Shown piece by piece: positions 25,501 through 56,500 of a stretch of DNA of 64,000 nucleotides. The stretch is from contig OX345636.1 of NCBI GenBank assembly GCA_947044365.1, forward strand, positions 23,593,466 to 23,657,465, written 5' to 3'. The DNA comes from Petrosia ficiformis. Taxonomy: Eukaryota > Porifera > Demospongiae > Haplosclerida > Petrosiidae. Numbering within the stretch: the stretch's first letter is position 1; each line of letters begins with the position of its first letter. The notes beneath the pieces were generated by a model, which saw only the letters and a program-made list of their open reading frames with translations, was not told the origin of the DNA and did not search any database. The translations under genes and the position numbers were made by a program.

Positions 25501-28500
25501 CATAATTATATCTTTTTTTCAATAAAGAATTCATTTTGTTGTTTGTATTACTAGGCTCAGCTATACAAAGAGGACTTTCTCAATGAGAGATCAGACAGAA
25601 CAAAAGCTCATGAGGAGTATACAGAAGATATCATTCAGTACAAAGCCACAATAAAACAACTCAAAGATGACTTGGGAAAGTATGCATCCACTATAACACA
25701 ACTGGAAAAGGTAAAAAGATCTCTTCGGGAAAATGAAGATGTAAAAAAGAACTGGGATGAAGAGAGAGCTGGTATTGATCAACAGCTAAGGGCATACAAG
25801 AGACAAGTTGATGAATTGAGGAGACAATTGACTGAAGAGAAGGAGAACAAAAATAAACTACAGGAATCATTGGATAAGAAGACTGGAGTTGAAAGGAAGA
25901 TTACCGAATATAATGCCAAAGTTAGTACATGTGTGAAGGTTATTATTCACTTTTGATGGGCATACATGTACATGTACATATAAGTCATCCATCTATTTCA
26001 AAAGGGTTAAACTGCTTAAGGAAGTGTAAGCACCAGTCTTAGCATTTATCATCTTAAAATGTAACACCAATATTATCCGTATGATTGTTTTTAGTGTGGT
26101 GTCATCATTAAGTCATTGCTGACTTTCTGAAATTGAACAGCCTATTACAGTTATTTATTTTTCAACTCTTTGTACTTTGTAAGGTGCTTCTGTAAATATT
26201 TTGTTATGTATTTTCTTCCTGATGGTCTGCTCTAGCAGGAGCATGCATTCATTTTGTTCTACATGTACATGTACGTTTACTGAGCCTCTTGAAACCTTCC
26301 TTAACTGTGTATACAATGTGTACATGTATATGTAACACAATCATGCAAATATATGTATAGTTGGAACCAGTTGGAAAGTATCACAGGAGTAGCCCTATAA
26401 AAATTGTGATTTGCTTTTTTATAGTATTTGTATTACAGTCAATTTAAGCTCAGCTAAGTTATATTTAAATTAACGGAATACCTTTGCTGCATTATTACAG
26501 GAAAAATTAATATTAAGCCACCATACCATTTATCATGAGTTATTATTGCAACAATCCCTGCTGAATAAATGTTATTTTGGATCACGAAGACTTGGTCAAT
26601 TACATGTATATATCAAGTGTTTTACAACTAACAAGACCCTCATTGATGGCTACTGGTCATTGTTAAAGTGGAGAACCATCAACTGGCAAAACCTGATCAT
26701 GATCATCATTTCTTATTCTGTAAATATTTTTATGGTCTGCAGGCCCATCCCTATAATTGCTTTCCATGGGGTTTATTATACATGTACACTCTTCTTCAAT
26801 CGTTCTTGTAAAACTTTAGAATTATATGTCAGCTAGAAGAGCTATTAACTGCTGTGGTAAATTTGAAAATTATTACCTCCCAAATCTGCAATGGGAGAAA
26901 ATCTCTAAATGTACAGTGGAGTTGCACTAAAATGAACACTGTTAATACGAAAGTCTGCTTAAAATGAACACCCACATCTAGTCCCTGTGGGGCTGCCATA
27001 TGAATATAACATTCAAATTCTTTAAGTGCGAACACTCATAAACAAAATTCCGTTATTAAAATTTATACTATGACTCCACTGTACAATAAGTTACCTTAAG
27101 GTAAATGTCTGGCTTTAGTTAATTGTGTCAGGAGTTGTTTTTCATAGGCTCCTGTTAGCATAAACACATGTAGGCATGAGATGTAAAATTTGAGATTAAG
27201 TAGAAAATTTTAATGAAGTTGATTTGATTACAACTCTTGGGTAACTTCCCATAATGAAATAAATGTCTATAATGTAACAACCCATATATGTCTTCATAAA
27301 TCCCTACAAATCATTCGTGGGTGTGACCAATTGTGGAACACGTGGTTAGTTGGTATTGTTATATTATATTCTTCGTTAAAAAACCATGGTACTTTGTTTG
27401 CTAATACTGCCCACCTCTATGTACATGTATATATTGCATTGACTTATATGTACAATTTGGACCTAATGTTCTTTGAGATGTATTCCTAGCAAATACAAAG
27501 TGATCATAATTACATGTATTTGGGCTCAGTGGTAAGCCCTTCATGAAAAAAGACCCACAAAATGGTTGTATTGGACGAAATCATACGTTTTAGTGGTCAC
27601 ATGTCACTTCCAAAGAACAATTTGGAGGTTGACACATTGAGACATTAAGTATTAATCATTCCAGATCCTCAAATCAGCAATTTCAACCAAGAGGACTGCC
27701 CATCTGTCAGCCATACATGTACCTTCTCTGGAATATTCTTAGCATTCTAAAAGGTGACCTAGATTACAAGTTTACCAACGCTTTTGTTTATTTTTGATAT
27801 GAAGTTTACGAAATATGTTGTGTTAGCCATTACTTGATATTTCTGCTTGTGAAATTTACACCATAAAAAATTACATTTTGTTTCTCCTAAAGGATGTACA
27901 TGTAGTGGAGATTGTGAAAGGCAGATGCAGATTTATCCTTTTTTTCAGCATCATACATCTGCATGATTATAATTATGATTCTTTGCTGGATATTAAATTC
28001 ACATGGATTGTTACTGTGTAGTTAATATTCTGATTGCTTTTATCAATGACGTGTGCATTGTTTTGGGTATCTCTTCATAAGTTATTAGTTATTCATTGTA
28101 GGTTTTTTTCTTTTTTGTTCAGCTTCATGATCTTCAGGCCAGGCTTACTAATGAGCAAAAAAAGGTTCATGATCTTCAGGCTCAGTGTGCTGATGAGCTG
28201 AAAAGCAAAGATCATATTATGGGTGGAGTTCAAACACTGCAACAGCAAATTCAAGCACTGCAACAGCAACTCAGTGAAACAAATAGGAAATATCAGGAAG
28301 AGATGGAGAAAATGAGGAATGCTAACATGGTATACTAATTGATATTGTACACTTTTAGTCAGTTACTATTACCTGAAGTACAGTAACTTGTATAATTATG
28401 TGGATTGGATTTGGTGTATTAACAATGCATTATTAAACATAAATTGGTGCATGCATTTGTATGTGAATCCGACAAAGTTTGGTGAGCAATAAATGATCTG

Positions 28501-29730
28501 CACATAAACTAAATATGATATGATGATACACAAAATGTCCAAATACATGTATTGTATTAAGCATTTACAGATAAACAGAGTTTTTGATATGCATGAGCCA
28601 AATTGGTTCTACAATGGTTAATGTGTGCACCACTAGGAATACATCTTGAGCCAATTGACAAAGACTGTTAGTGACAATATAATCATAACTAACTGCCCAA
28701 AAAGAGAACTGTACATGCCAAATAAGAAGCTGTTTGGGCCAATGGTGTGCCATATGAGCTTATCAACTGCATTGGTTGAAACAGTAGAGTAATGATGTGC
28801 ATTTGTATTCGTAGCGAATGTGAAATTATTAATCATACACATATACATGTACAGTAGTATACATGCTTACACCTAAAATTGAGGATCTACTGTTCTATTC
28901 AATTATAAATTTAGAGACTTCAACACAAGTTACGTGAATCATGGGATGTACAAGTTGCACTAGAGCAGGAATTAATTGTTTTGAGACAAGGAAATACACG
29001 TAAACCCCCTGGTAGTCCCCATTCAAATGTGCACCAGCCACAAACACATGTGGGTGAAAATCAAGTGGTACTGGCAGGACAAAGGCATCATGAATTTCCA
29101 CTGCAAACACCTGAGCAAGCAACATCACAAGAGGAGTATCGGGGTAATGTACAGCAGCCACCATTTCAAAACAAAAGTGTAAGCAGCCACATACCGCAAT
29201 TTCATGCTGTACCCCAACCACAAGGATTGGTAGAAGACCCTAGGCTCCTTCACCATCAGCTTGAACAACAAAGGCTACTTCATTTACAACAGCAAAGTAA
29301 ACAAGAGCAGGTGAATGCTGATTTAGCTTTGAAAGAACTTGAGGATGCTAAACGTCAGAGAAATCAGTCTCATCAACTAGTAAGTAGACATCTACATTCT
29401 ACAAATGTAGGAATTGGATCCAGAACAAACATAGGCCAGGGTCAAACGAGAACAAACGTCGAAATGGAATCTCAACGTCCTCATCAACAGGTGTCTGATG
29501 AGATTCCAGAGAATCCTATTCTTTATGGTGTTGATGAAGACATCCAAAAATATGCTGATGACATAAGAAGAATGACACAACCACCGCAAACTCAAGAATT
29601 CACTACAATTGAAGATACATCTATTCCTTATGATCCAAATCTGGTTTGTCCAAAATGTGGAAAGCGTTATCGAGTTGGAGAAATTCAAAAGCTTGGACGT
29701 CATGTGAATGAATTTTGTACTGCAAAGTGA
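13514..29730 (+). CDS. UBAN coiled-coil/zinc-finger protein (NEMO/optineurin/TNIP-like ubiquitin-chain adaptor)
   Basis: Twelve phase-0 exons: 13514-14014, 15277-16509, 18131-18814, 20086-20199, 21551-21712, 22644-22679, 22937-22984, 24192-24311, 25156-25197, 25555-25920, 28123-28329 and 28915-29730; 1442 residues. The order is: a Lys/Glu-rich N-terminal repeat (KEAKEKEAKE type), a long coiled coil, then LYKEDFLNERSDR (about 983-995). This fits the UBAN signature DFxxERxxR shared by NEMO, optineurin and TNIP/ABIN, which binds linear ubiquitin chains. A Gln/Pro/His-rich linker follows, then a C-terminal zinc finger (C1416, C1419, H1434, C1439) placed as in NEMO and optineurin. The closest UBAN wording is TNIP-like (EDFxxERSDR), but TNIPs usually lack the finger, so orthology is open. 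Inferred role: cytosolic adaptor reading ubiquitin in NF-kB or autophagy-type signalling. It is about three times longer than NEMO. No promoter motif was identified. Confidence 0.85.
14681..15045 (+). mobile_element. MITE, family A
   Basis: Starts with GATGGCCCACAAGTCCATCC and ends AAAGCAATCATAGGAATAC. The core GGGCTCGGTCAATTAAT is kept. Lies in intron 1 of the UBAN gene. Confidence 0.7.
16609..16713. mobile_element. MITE, family C (105 bp foldback)
   Basis: Ends TTATCGCACAGATACC and GGGTATCTGTACGATAA. The centre (CGAGTCCGAAGGACTAGTG) differs from the 2914-3031 copy. Located just downstream of exon 2 of the UBAN gene; reading frame running into it is not coding. Confidence 0.75.
19565..20030. 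mobile_element. Composite repeat: short GAGAGTACT element plus a TGGAACGGAT-ended MITE (family F)
   Basis: 19565-19660 carries AGCTCATCACCTG, CCATCCCTGCATAGAGAG and the palindrome GAGAGTACTACCGTACTCTC, repeated at 60105-60205. About 19668-20024 is bounded by CTGGAACGGATCC and its inverse GGGTATCCGTTCCAG, repeated in part at 44130-44425. Lies in UBAN intron 3. No clear target duplication. Confidence 0.6.
21870..22210. repeat. Dispersed repeat, family G
   Basis: Shares GGTTCCCCAAC/TTGGGGACAGGTTC type blocks, TGGAAATGCAATTTTG and the GAACATGGTTGTGTA region, in inverse orientation, with 37598-37985 and 45905-46560. Ends not defined. Confidence 0.45.
23696..23830 (+). repeat. Family A MITE fragment
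   Basis: Has TTTTTATGGTCATCCCTATGATTG and the middle block, but no right end. In the UBAN intron before exon 8. Confidence 0.5.
24543..24803. repeat. MITE, family D (TTAGTTATAGTT-rich)
   Basis: Composed of TTAGTTATAGTTA and TTAACTAACTAAAAGTG units. The same arrangement is found at 32298-32712 and 54005-54489, with a remnant at about 5555-5665. In UBAN intron 8. Confidence 0.6.
26727..26790 (+). repeat. Left end of a family A MITE
   Basis: TTTTTATGGTCTGCAGGCCC followed by ATCCCTATAATTGCTTTCC and GGGGTTTA; the rest is missing. Confidence 0.55.
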
Positions 29731-30697
29731 TTGAAGTATTGTTGTATTGTTATTGTATTACTCTTATAGTGTGCATTCTCTTTACTCTATTATAGTTCGT
29801 TGATATTATAAATTTGTAAGTACTCCAATATTAATTAATGTTTTGATTTAGGTTACATTTTGTCAAGTGTATTATTTTTTTATGGAGTTGTTGCTCTCTT
29901 ATGGATTATTATTATAATACTTATTATACATGTAGTTTATAGCAGTGAAATGATTCACCATTGCATGAAAGAACATCTTGCCCTCACTGCTGTAAATTTA
30001 TAACACACAGTCCTTTAAGTTTTGTTCACAAATATTTCTAAGCTGCAAGTTTTACTGTTCACCTAATTATGGTCACTGAATTCATTAAAGGTTAAAATCT
30101 CTGTTTCGTTTGTAGTACTTTGTGTACCTCTCTTGCTTTCATTGTCCATTGTGTATAGTTAGTTATTACTGACCAGCCTAGTTCTAATGTGAAGTCCTAC
30201 ATGAACTTGAATACATAAAACATTTTAATTTTTTGCAGTACTGTAGTGATGCTGGATGAAACCAATATGGCTAAAAGTTTCGATACCTCTGTTTCTGGGC
30301 CCTACCTAAGTCTGATGAACCAGCCTCTTCCCTTTCAACAGACAGCAGTGTAATGGTGTATTGGAATCTGATTGGAACGCAGGATTTAAAACACGGAGCA
30401 GTACTAGTGTCAATTGTTAACCAGACTCTCCCCACCATCCAATTGTCAAAAAAGGGAGAGGCTTGTTCACCAGACTACCTATAGCCAAATACTTGTCCAA
30501 GGAATCAAATACTTTTTGTCTCTTGCAACCACAACTCAGTGACCAGTATTTCATTTGAAATGTTCTCATGATGGTCACTTGCACAATGCAGTTATTACCC
30601 ACGTGTTAATTAGTCATTAGGCATTACGTAATTATGTTGTTACTAAATATAGCTTGGGTAGTGGGTACACTCATTAACATTAACCTCTTCATTGATA
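29731..30697. other. Intergenic spacer between the UBAN gene and JNK
   Basis: About 1 kb with no supported exon. It must contain the 3' end of the UBAN transcript and the JNK promoter, which share orientation. No canonical TATA box or AATAAA could be assigned with confidence. Confidence 0.4.
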
Positions 30698-48558
<17,861 letters not shown>

Positions 48559-50778
48559 ACAGATTTAGTTCTTGTGACTTCTTTTTTGTCCAACCTGTTA
48601 GCAGGATAATACACAATTTAATTTATTTCCTTTCTTGTTATAAGTGCAAAATTTAATATCTTTTTTTTGTAAAACTGCAAATTTGAAAATCTTAGTTACT
48701 TTTTCATGTCTGTCAGAAATAATTGTCAGTTCTTTAATTATTATTATTCTTAATTCATTTTTAAGAAAAAAAAAAAGATTATTTGGTAACTGGCACATTG
48801 CACAGGCATTACGTTTATGACTACTAAACAATAGACTAGTTGATTTTAAAGGTATATACCTCCATTTGTCTGCCCGATCTCTCTTTCCACTCAATCTCAC
48901 TCCATTCCTCTTCTCTCCACTTTTCTCATTACTTGATCTGCACTGCATTTTTTTTATGTATCAAGCTGCAAATGTATATACTGTACCATTTGTAGGACTG
49001 GGATGATATTGAAATTTTTATTATTGATTATACATATGTCTGTGATATCAATTATGAAATTATTCCAGAAGGCATACTTTTCAAGCATGCAACAAATAAT
49101 GTAGGTGACGGGAAGCCTTTTTGATTATCAAGTGGAGGAGTTTCTTGTATTAATTGACTTCATTGGCCTAATTACTTCTACTGATTTTAATTGATTGAAG
49201 TTGGTGATGATTGATTTCAGACTCTCAGCCGATTCCTAGCCCTGAATTACATTGAAATGTACACTGTCTGCATAAACACATGTACAGCTATTTCAACTAC
49301 TATAATAATTATGAGATCATTAATACATATAGCTAAGCAGGTTTTTGAAAATACAAGATTTGAAACAGCTAATATTTAATCATTAATAGTATATATAGGG
49401 ATATGTTTGTGTATTAGTCACCAAATTTAGAAAACATTTTGAAAAGACCGTTTTATTTGTCTTTGGACAACAGTTTGTGCAAAGGACTAACAACATTATA
49501 ATATAAACTCCGTCTCTCTTCTGTCTCATACTACATCTCTCTCTCTCTCCCATTTCTCAGTATTTTCCTCTCAAGTGATATGGAGAGGAAAAACGGAGAG
49601 AAGCAGAGAGATAGAGAAGAAAGACTAAGAGGAGCCAACATGACTGGAGAAATATGTTACCATGTTCTATTTAGAAACTCATTGGAGTTACATTTACCCA
49701 TCCATAAAATTGAACTGTATAATTATAATCTGCCAATCTCAGTTCTGTCACCCACTTCCCATTTTCATTTATTATGCATGTATAATTAGAGTCTGTTCAC
49801 ATTCACGATGACCTCAAAATTAGGATATAATGACTTTATATGTAATATAGTGTATAATTTAATGTCATAAGGCTAATATGATTACACTGTAACTCAATAA
49901 CAAAACAATGGATTGAAATTTGACTACACAAAAAAGAATGGTAAGGATAATTGTGGTACAATATTTGGTCATTTCAAACTAAAGTTATGAGCATTTTTCT
50001 GAGGACAAGATGAACATGATGAACATGAATGGACCTTTGTATATATTCTGGTAACATCCTGTTTCATCAACTCCAGATTGGTCTACCCAGTTATGATTAT
50101 ACACTCAAGTGTAGACTAGTAAATTATCAATTATCACTTCAAATTATAATCGATTACTTTAATTACTAATACTATTACTATAATTGATTATTTGATAATA
50201 AACAGCATTCTAATTTCAATCTGTGAATCAAATTGTAATCACAATTTGAGAACTATATTCTGTGATTTGCAAACTACAATCTGCAATTTGTGAGCTTCAA
50301 TCTGCGAAAAATAATGATGAAATAAAAGCAAAGACAGAGATCAGATATGGCAGTTCACAAATCACAACTAGGGGTTTTTGCACCATTTGAATCTTGGAAT
50401 CTCTCCATGTAGCTGTTGCCTTAAAATTTCTCCACTGGTCCATCTATTAGCTGCCATTTTTTAAGAAATGGACATGCATGTGTAACAGAGTAGTAGATGG
50501 TATATGTAAATTAATGTGTTTTACACTGCAATTAGCTAGTGTTAGAGTTATCTACTTTTATTGTTCAAACCGCCTTGTAAACTGGTTAGTTTATGTGTTT
50601 GCAATAATAAAAGTAAAGTGTTTAGATGTAATATGTGGACACAAAATAATTCCTATAGGCAGATTGTTAGTTAATTTATACTAATAAAAAAGAGTTCTGT
50701 CAGAGGTGTCACATCTCCATTTATCCCTATAAAAAAAATTGATGTAACTATATTCAGCATCTAGGCATTCATCTTAAC
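48559..50778. other. Convergent intergenic region between JNK and the ANK-TIR gene
   Basis: No supported gene. It holds both 3' ends. Pyrimidine-rich (48880-48930, 49505-49560) and purine-rich (49580-49640) tracts create spurious ORFs on both strands. No recognised mobile element. Confidence 0.45.
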
Positions 50779-53543
50779 TCACTTGAATAGCTTCATAAAT
50801 GCAATCACACATTTTTTAAGCTCTTCCTCAGGATTATCTGCTTGAGAATTATAGCTATAAAGCATTTCATCTCCATGCTTAAACTCAAAGGTATCAGGAA
50901 GTACATCATTATTCCACAGCAAAATTAAGCTCCTTAGGACACCATTCGGATTCAAAAAACTCTTTGGATAACAGACAAACAAATATATCACTTTTCTTAA
51001 TACCATGAGAAATTTCTGTAGTTATCATATCTCCAGGGAACATTTTATTGTCATCCAGCCATACATTGAACTTTTGTTGCATCAGCTGTTCCACAAATTT
51101 CTTCACAAATTGCTTTTGTTCACCAGTTCGACGATAACTAACGAACACCGAAGGATTTGCACTGTCTGCAAAGAAAAGCACATAAACAAGCTTGATCAAA
51201 TCATAAACTATATATTATGTATTTGGTATAATAGTACATATTTTAATTATATAGTATAGATTATTTTATGGCAGACATAGTTATATAATGTATATATAAC
51301 ACAAAGCAACCAAGACTGAGGTGACCTATACCATTAATTACTTAATATGACTTGCTGCATTACACAATATATGCATTTAAAGTGTATTATAACATTATTT
51401 AAATCAAGCAAGATTAAAATGGAAGGTTGATAGGGAAATACCTGCAGAGGTGTACAAGTGATTTATTGACCTGATATAAAGTAATCTGCCTGGTAAATTT
51501 AAACATAACACGGTATATATAAATCACAGTTATTTATTTTTGCTACTGGATAATTATCTATCAGGAAAACAGGATATTTCATAATATCATGTACAGTATA
51601 CTGCTCCAGTGGTGGTTTCAAATATGAAACACCACTGGAGCACCTATCTTTAACAGTGTACTAAAGTGGTGACTGTACTTAGTTGTTCATGTGAATGTAC
51701 ACTATATGAATATTGAACAAATAAAAACAGTTCTGTTGTATGGATGCTGGTATGTCTATCAGCTCATGCTTTGCTCATGAAACAATGAACTCTGTATATA
51801 GAACTCTTGCCACTGTGGCATGGTAAATATCCATGTGAATATTTGAATAAAGACAATTGTTGTTCATTTGAAACCATCACTTGATGCACTATATATCATG
51901 CTATGGTGATGAGGGTTCTGCAAAGCACAGCATTCATTGATAATTAATTAACCAGTTGTACTTATATATGATTTTATTTCATATACAGTTTCAGGGGAAA
52001 ATTACATATGCACATGCGCATATCTAAGCTGGCCATATTTTGTAAGTGCCACAACTTTGAGGTCAAGCACTATGTTTTGAGAAGTGCCATTCAAAGAAGG
52101 AACAACATTTATCTGTTGGCTTGTTCTTTGCCTTCTGAAGTCTCATTAGGATCCAATGAGCAACTGTGACATTTAAAACGTTCGAACCAAAACACTTTGG
52201 AAAATTTTCCACACCCATTTTTGTTGTACCTCAATCAAAACTGTAGCATTTTTTTAGTTTTCACTACTTGTTTGGCAACAGATAGTCAAACACACAGACA
52301 GATTAAAGTTTCGGCCTTTCAGGCCTTCTTTAGGTGTACAGTTAATCTATTAAGATGGGCTTTTAATACAGAAAATAAAAATGTAAAGAGCAGTTTTTAA
52401 AGTATTATGTTATAGTATAAAGTTGTGAAGATAAAGATATAAGGTGAAATGACAAAAGATCTTCTAGTTTGTGCTGAAATCTCTCAAATCTATAAAAAAC
52501 TCTTGGCAACTTACCATGTGGATGATCTCGTTTAAGACTTTTCATATCCTCAAAAAACAATGAAATGAGACGTAAAACTACCTGTAAATCAATGAACGCA
52601 AGCTACCTCATCTCTTACAAGAAAAAAATCAATTTGTGGGAGAAACTGCTAAATGAACAAATGAACAGCCACCATTCTGACTTCGCCAACACAAAAATCG
52701 AATCACTTAAATTTACTAGGCCACTCTGTGGATGATATACAGGTCATGGTCATTGAACAACTGTGGCAAAAAGACACTCCTCTAAGGAAACTGGTAAAGG
52801 TTTAAAACACAAAAGGAGAAGCAGATTGAATCAATTAAAGCTACTGTGTCAACCCCTCCCATGTTAAGTGAAATCACCAGGTATCTGGAAAAAGCATCGG
52901 AACTAGAGCTGTCGCGTGACATGCATGCTGTGAAGAATAAGAAATATCCTGACAACTGTTCATGTTCTATCTAGTGGTTGCACTGCAATAATTCTGACAA
53001 CAACTTACATGTATATGTACTAATGGGACATAAAGAATATGTATTGTTGACACAAAAACATTAGTACATGTCTAGCTAACGTACCATTTACATATAAACT
53101 GTTGTGCTACTCTTTAATATAATATAATATAATTTAATTTAATTTTTGACAGGAAGTCCCATCAGCTTCTAGCTGGTCTACCTGGGAGACCTCAAACAAC
53201 ACTAAGATGTATTCATGTGTATACTAGTCCATTTTTGGGGATAGAGCTGGACTCGGTATTCCCAGTCATGTAACAATAGACAGTTACCACATATTCTTGT
53301 TCCTGCTTAGTGTTGCACAACTCAGTAGTAGACTGAGTGGCAAACCACACAGCCACTACTGCTACTACATTATAATAATGAACAAAAGCATTCTTACAAC
53401 CTTCCTTTAGTGTTTTATGTACAGATAGCTTCTTTTTAATCTGGAAAAAAAATGAAAAAATACTTCAATGAAATGTTTTTATGGCCCACAGGGCCATCCC
53501 TATAATTGCTTTCCACGGGGTTTAATGTATGTATGTATGTATG

Positions 53544-53579
<36 letters not shown>

Positions 53580-56500
53580 TATGTCAATTGTGTGCGTATT
53601 CATTGTATATTTAGTTGTGTCATTCCAGGGGGCTCAGTCAATTAATGGGTGTGGTGCGTAGAAGAACCCAAACTTGGGCTACAGACCAGCAGGAAGAATG
53701 TAAAAACTGCAACTAATACTAATAACTGTTGTACATAGCGAGAAACAGTATAAAGATGATGCAAGAATCTTTAACAAGTAAGTATAATAAGTTGATGAGT
53801 TTCAGACACAAAGACGTCATTATTTAGAACCTTGAAGGAGGTATACACAGAAAGGTAGAGACACTAGTGCCATCAGCAATAATTGATACAAAGCAATTAT
53901 AGGGATAATTTTTTCACAACATTGTTAGATACATCTTTTTAAAATATTTGAATGATTATAAATGATTTAACTTTGGATATAAACAGTTTAACAACATCCA
54001 CTGCGTAGTAGTGTTCTTTTAGTTTGACAAAAGCGACCATTTTTAGTTATAGTTGGTGGTTCTCAAACTTTTAGTTTAGTTATATTAACTAAAAGCATAT
54101 GGGCTTATCAAAATGGTTTTAACTAACTAAGATGTCTACTGTTGGACATTTTCCATTTTAGTTACCTTAAGCCTACTATTAATTGCTACTACTAAATTTA
54201 GCAATTTTTAAACACTCTGATTTAGCATGCAATAATTATAGTGAATTACTGAACGATACTTAATATGCCTAATAAAATTATCATGATAATTATATGCTTT
54301 TTAGCATGTACTAATTTTAGTGATTATTATGTTAGTCGCTAAAATCACTAAAAGTAGTACACATAATGAAAGTAGACTTAAGGTATTTATAATTAGATTG
54401 GGAATTAGTTATAGTTCAACAATCAACTAAAAGTCACAATGCCTTACTAAAAGGGTTTTAGTTATAGTTAACTGAAACAACACTACTGCTAAGTAAGTTA
54501 CAAGTTACGAGTAATACTACAGCAAAATATAATAGTTATGTATATTATCAGGGATGTGGAAACATTGAGCTGACTGCCGGACATTTTGACCTATTTTTAC
54601 CACTCTTATTATGCTCCCCATATACTTTGTATACAGTTCAGTTTCAATTTACCGGACATTCACTAGATTTATCGGACAATGTCCTGCATGACTGGCTGTT
54701 TCCACACCAATATGTATATACACACAATATCCATCATTAACTACGTATTGAATAATAAAGATACATTTGTGCTCACCATTGCTTCTCTCAGAACAGTGTA
54801 CTGTTCAAGATTTTCTGCAAGATCAATAGGCCTGTTCCCATCCTAAAAAAACAAATTGATCATATTAAAAACAAAACAGTAATGCATGAAGTCATGTTCA
54901 CATAACTATACACAGCTGAGATAGACAAAGGGTTCTCACTAAGGTTTTTGGTGTTGGTGTTGTACAACCAATTCAGTTCAACCCGCACCAGCATCTCTTT
55001 TTTTATGGATCAACACAAACATTTACACTGTTGTGATTACATTATGCATCACACCCAAATATATGTTTGCCAAATTTTGAAAATATCACATTATACATGC
55101 ATCACCATTTGCGAAACTCTTGATGAGAACACTGGATAGAAAATTTACTGTTTACACTTTTTGTGCAAATTTCAAGCAAAAATTATACTGAGCTATAATA
55201 CTAAACTTTATACCCACTGATTTATAGTAACTTTCCACAAAGTACAAAATCTAATTTCATATAATTGTATGATGGTATACTTTCACTATATTTGTGTGTG
55301 TATAATAACCTTATCTATGACAGTAAGATCTGCTCCTCTGCTAATGAGAAATTCAAGAGCAGCTGTACGATAAGTAAAAGGGTGTATTATTGCTGCATTG
55401 TGAATTGGCATCCGCAGTGATTTCTATGAAAATAAGAAAGAAGTAGTATGCAGGTAAGCATGTTTTACAATAATTATGTTTCAAATATACAGTATATAAG
55501 CTAATGCATTAAGTACACACACATCCTTCTATTAGAAAATCATCGGGACAACACTGATTAAAGTGGACAACTGCATGAGCGAGTCCAAAAGTTTCATAAG
55601 GGGGACAAACGGTACTTGTTGAAATACTAAAACATCAATTATATAATATATTAGTCAATAATTACTGAAATTTATAAGCTGTTTTTGTGTTAACCCAGTT
55701 GCTCAGTCCTTCTTTTACTAGCTTGCATGATTATAAGCACAAACTGTTTTTTGTGTCATTTGTTAAGCTATAAAGTAGTTGTAACATGTGTCCAACTCTA
55801 TTTAAGCTGTTCTCTTGTAAAGAAGTACCAAATCATTATGTAGCTTCATACAATGAATGGATATTTCTAGTCACTAACACTAGCTAACAATAATTGGTAG
55901 TAGTGGGCTTAGTTTTTTGATGGACTATACCGTCTATGCATGACAAGAGAAGGAGAACCCTATCATTTTAAAATATAAATTAATGTTTTTATGGCCAGTA
56001 GGACCATCCCTATGATTGCTTTCCTGCGGATTCAAACTAATATATATATAATTATATATATATATTCTTGTGCTACATATGCAAACACATGTGTTGGATA
56101 AGTGGTTAAGAAAGTTGTATCATTTCTGGGGCTCAGTTAATTAATTAATGGTCATGGCATGCACAAGAACGTACACTCATGCTATAGATTACACAGGAAC
56201 TGCTGGGAAGTAAGTAGATTGTAAAAACTACAAAAACTAGCTGCTGTAGGAAAAGAAATTATAAAAATGATGCCACAATCTTTAAAAAGTAAGAAAAACA
56301 AATAGCTATGATAGGTTATTGAGTTCAGACATGATGAAATCTAGATTTAATGTGACTTCAGTTACATCAAGGATCTAGTATTCAAAGTACACAGAAAGAT
56401 GGAGACACTAGTATTGTCAGCAATGTGTGATAGCCACAAAGCATAGGGATAGGTTTTCTCAATATATCTTGTTACTACTATCAGTATTATTACTTTACAA

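Noticed and set aside
48598..48948. 116-codon minus-strand ORF downstream of JNK
   Set aside because: Composition reflects poly-T and CT tracts; no splice or domain support.
53401..53440. 40-nt minus-strand exon candidate (IKKKLSVHKTLKEG) in the ANK-TIR gene
   Set aside because: It ends in phase 1, whereas exon 54842-54777 joins 52581-52515 directly in phase 0; inclusion would create a stop.
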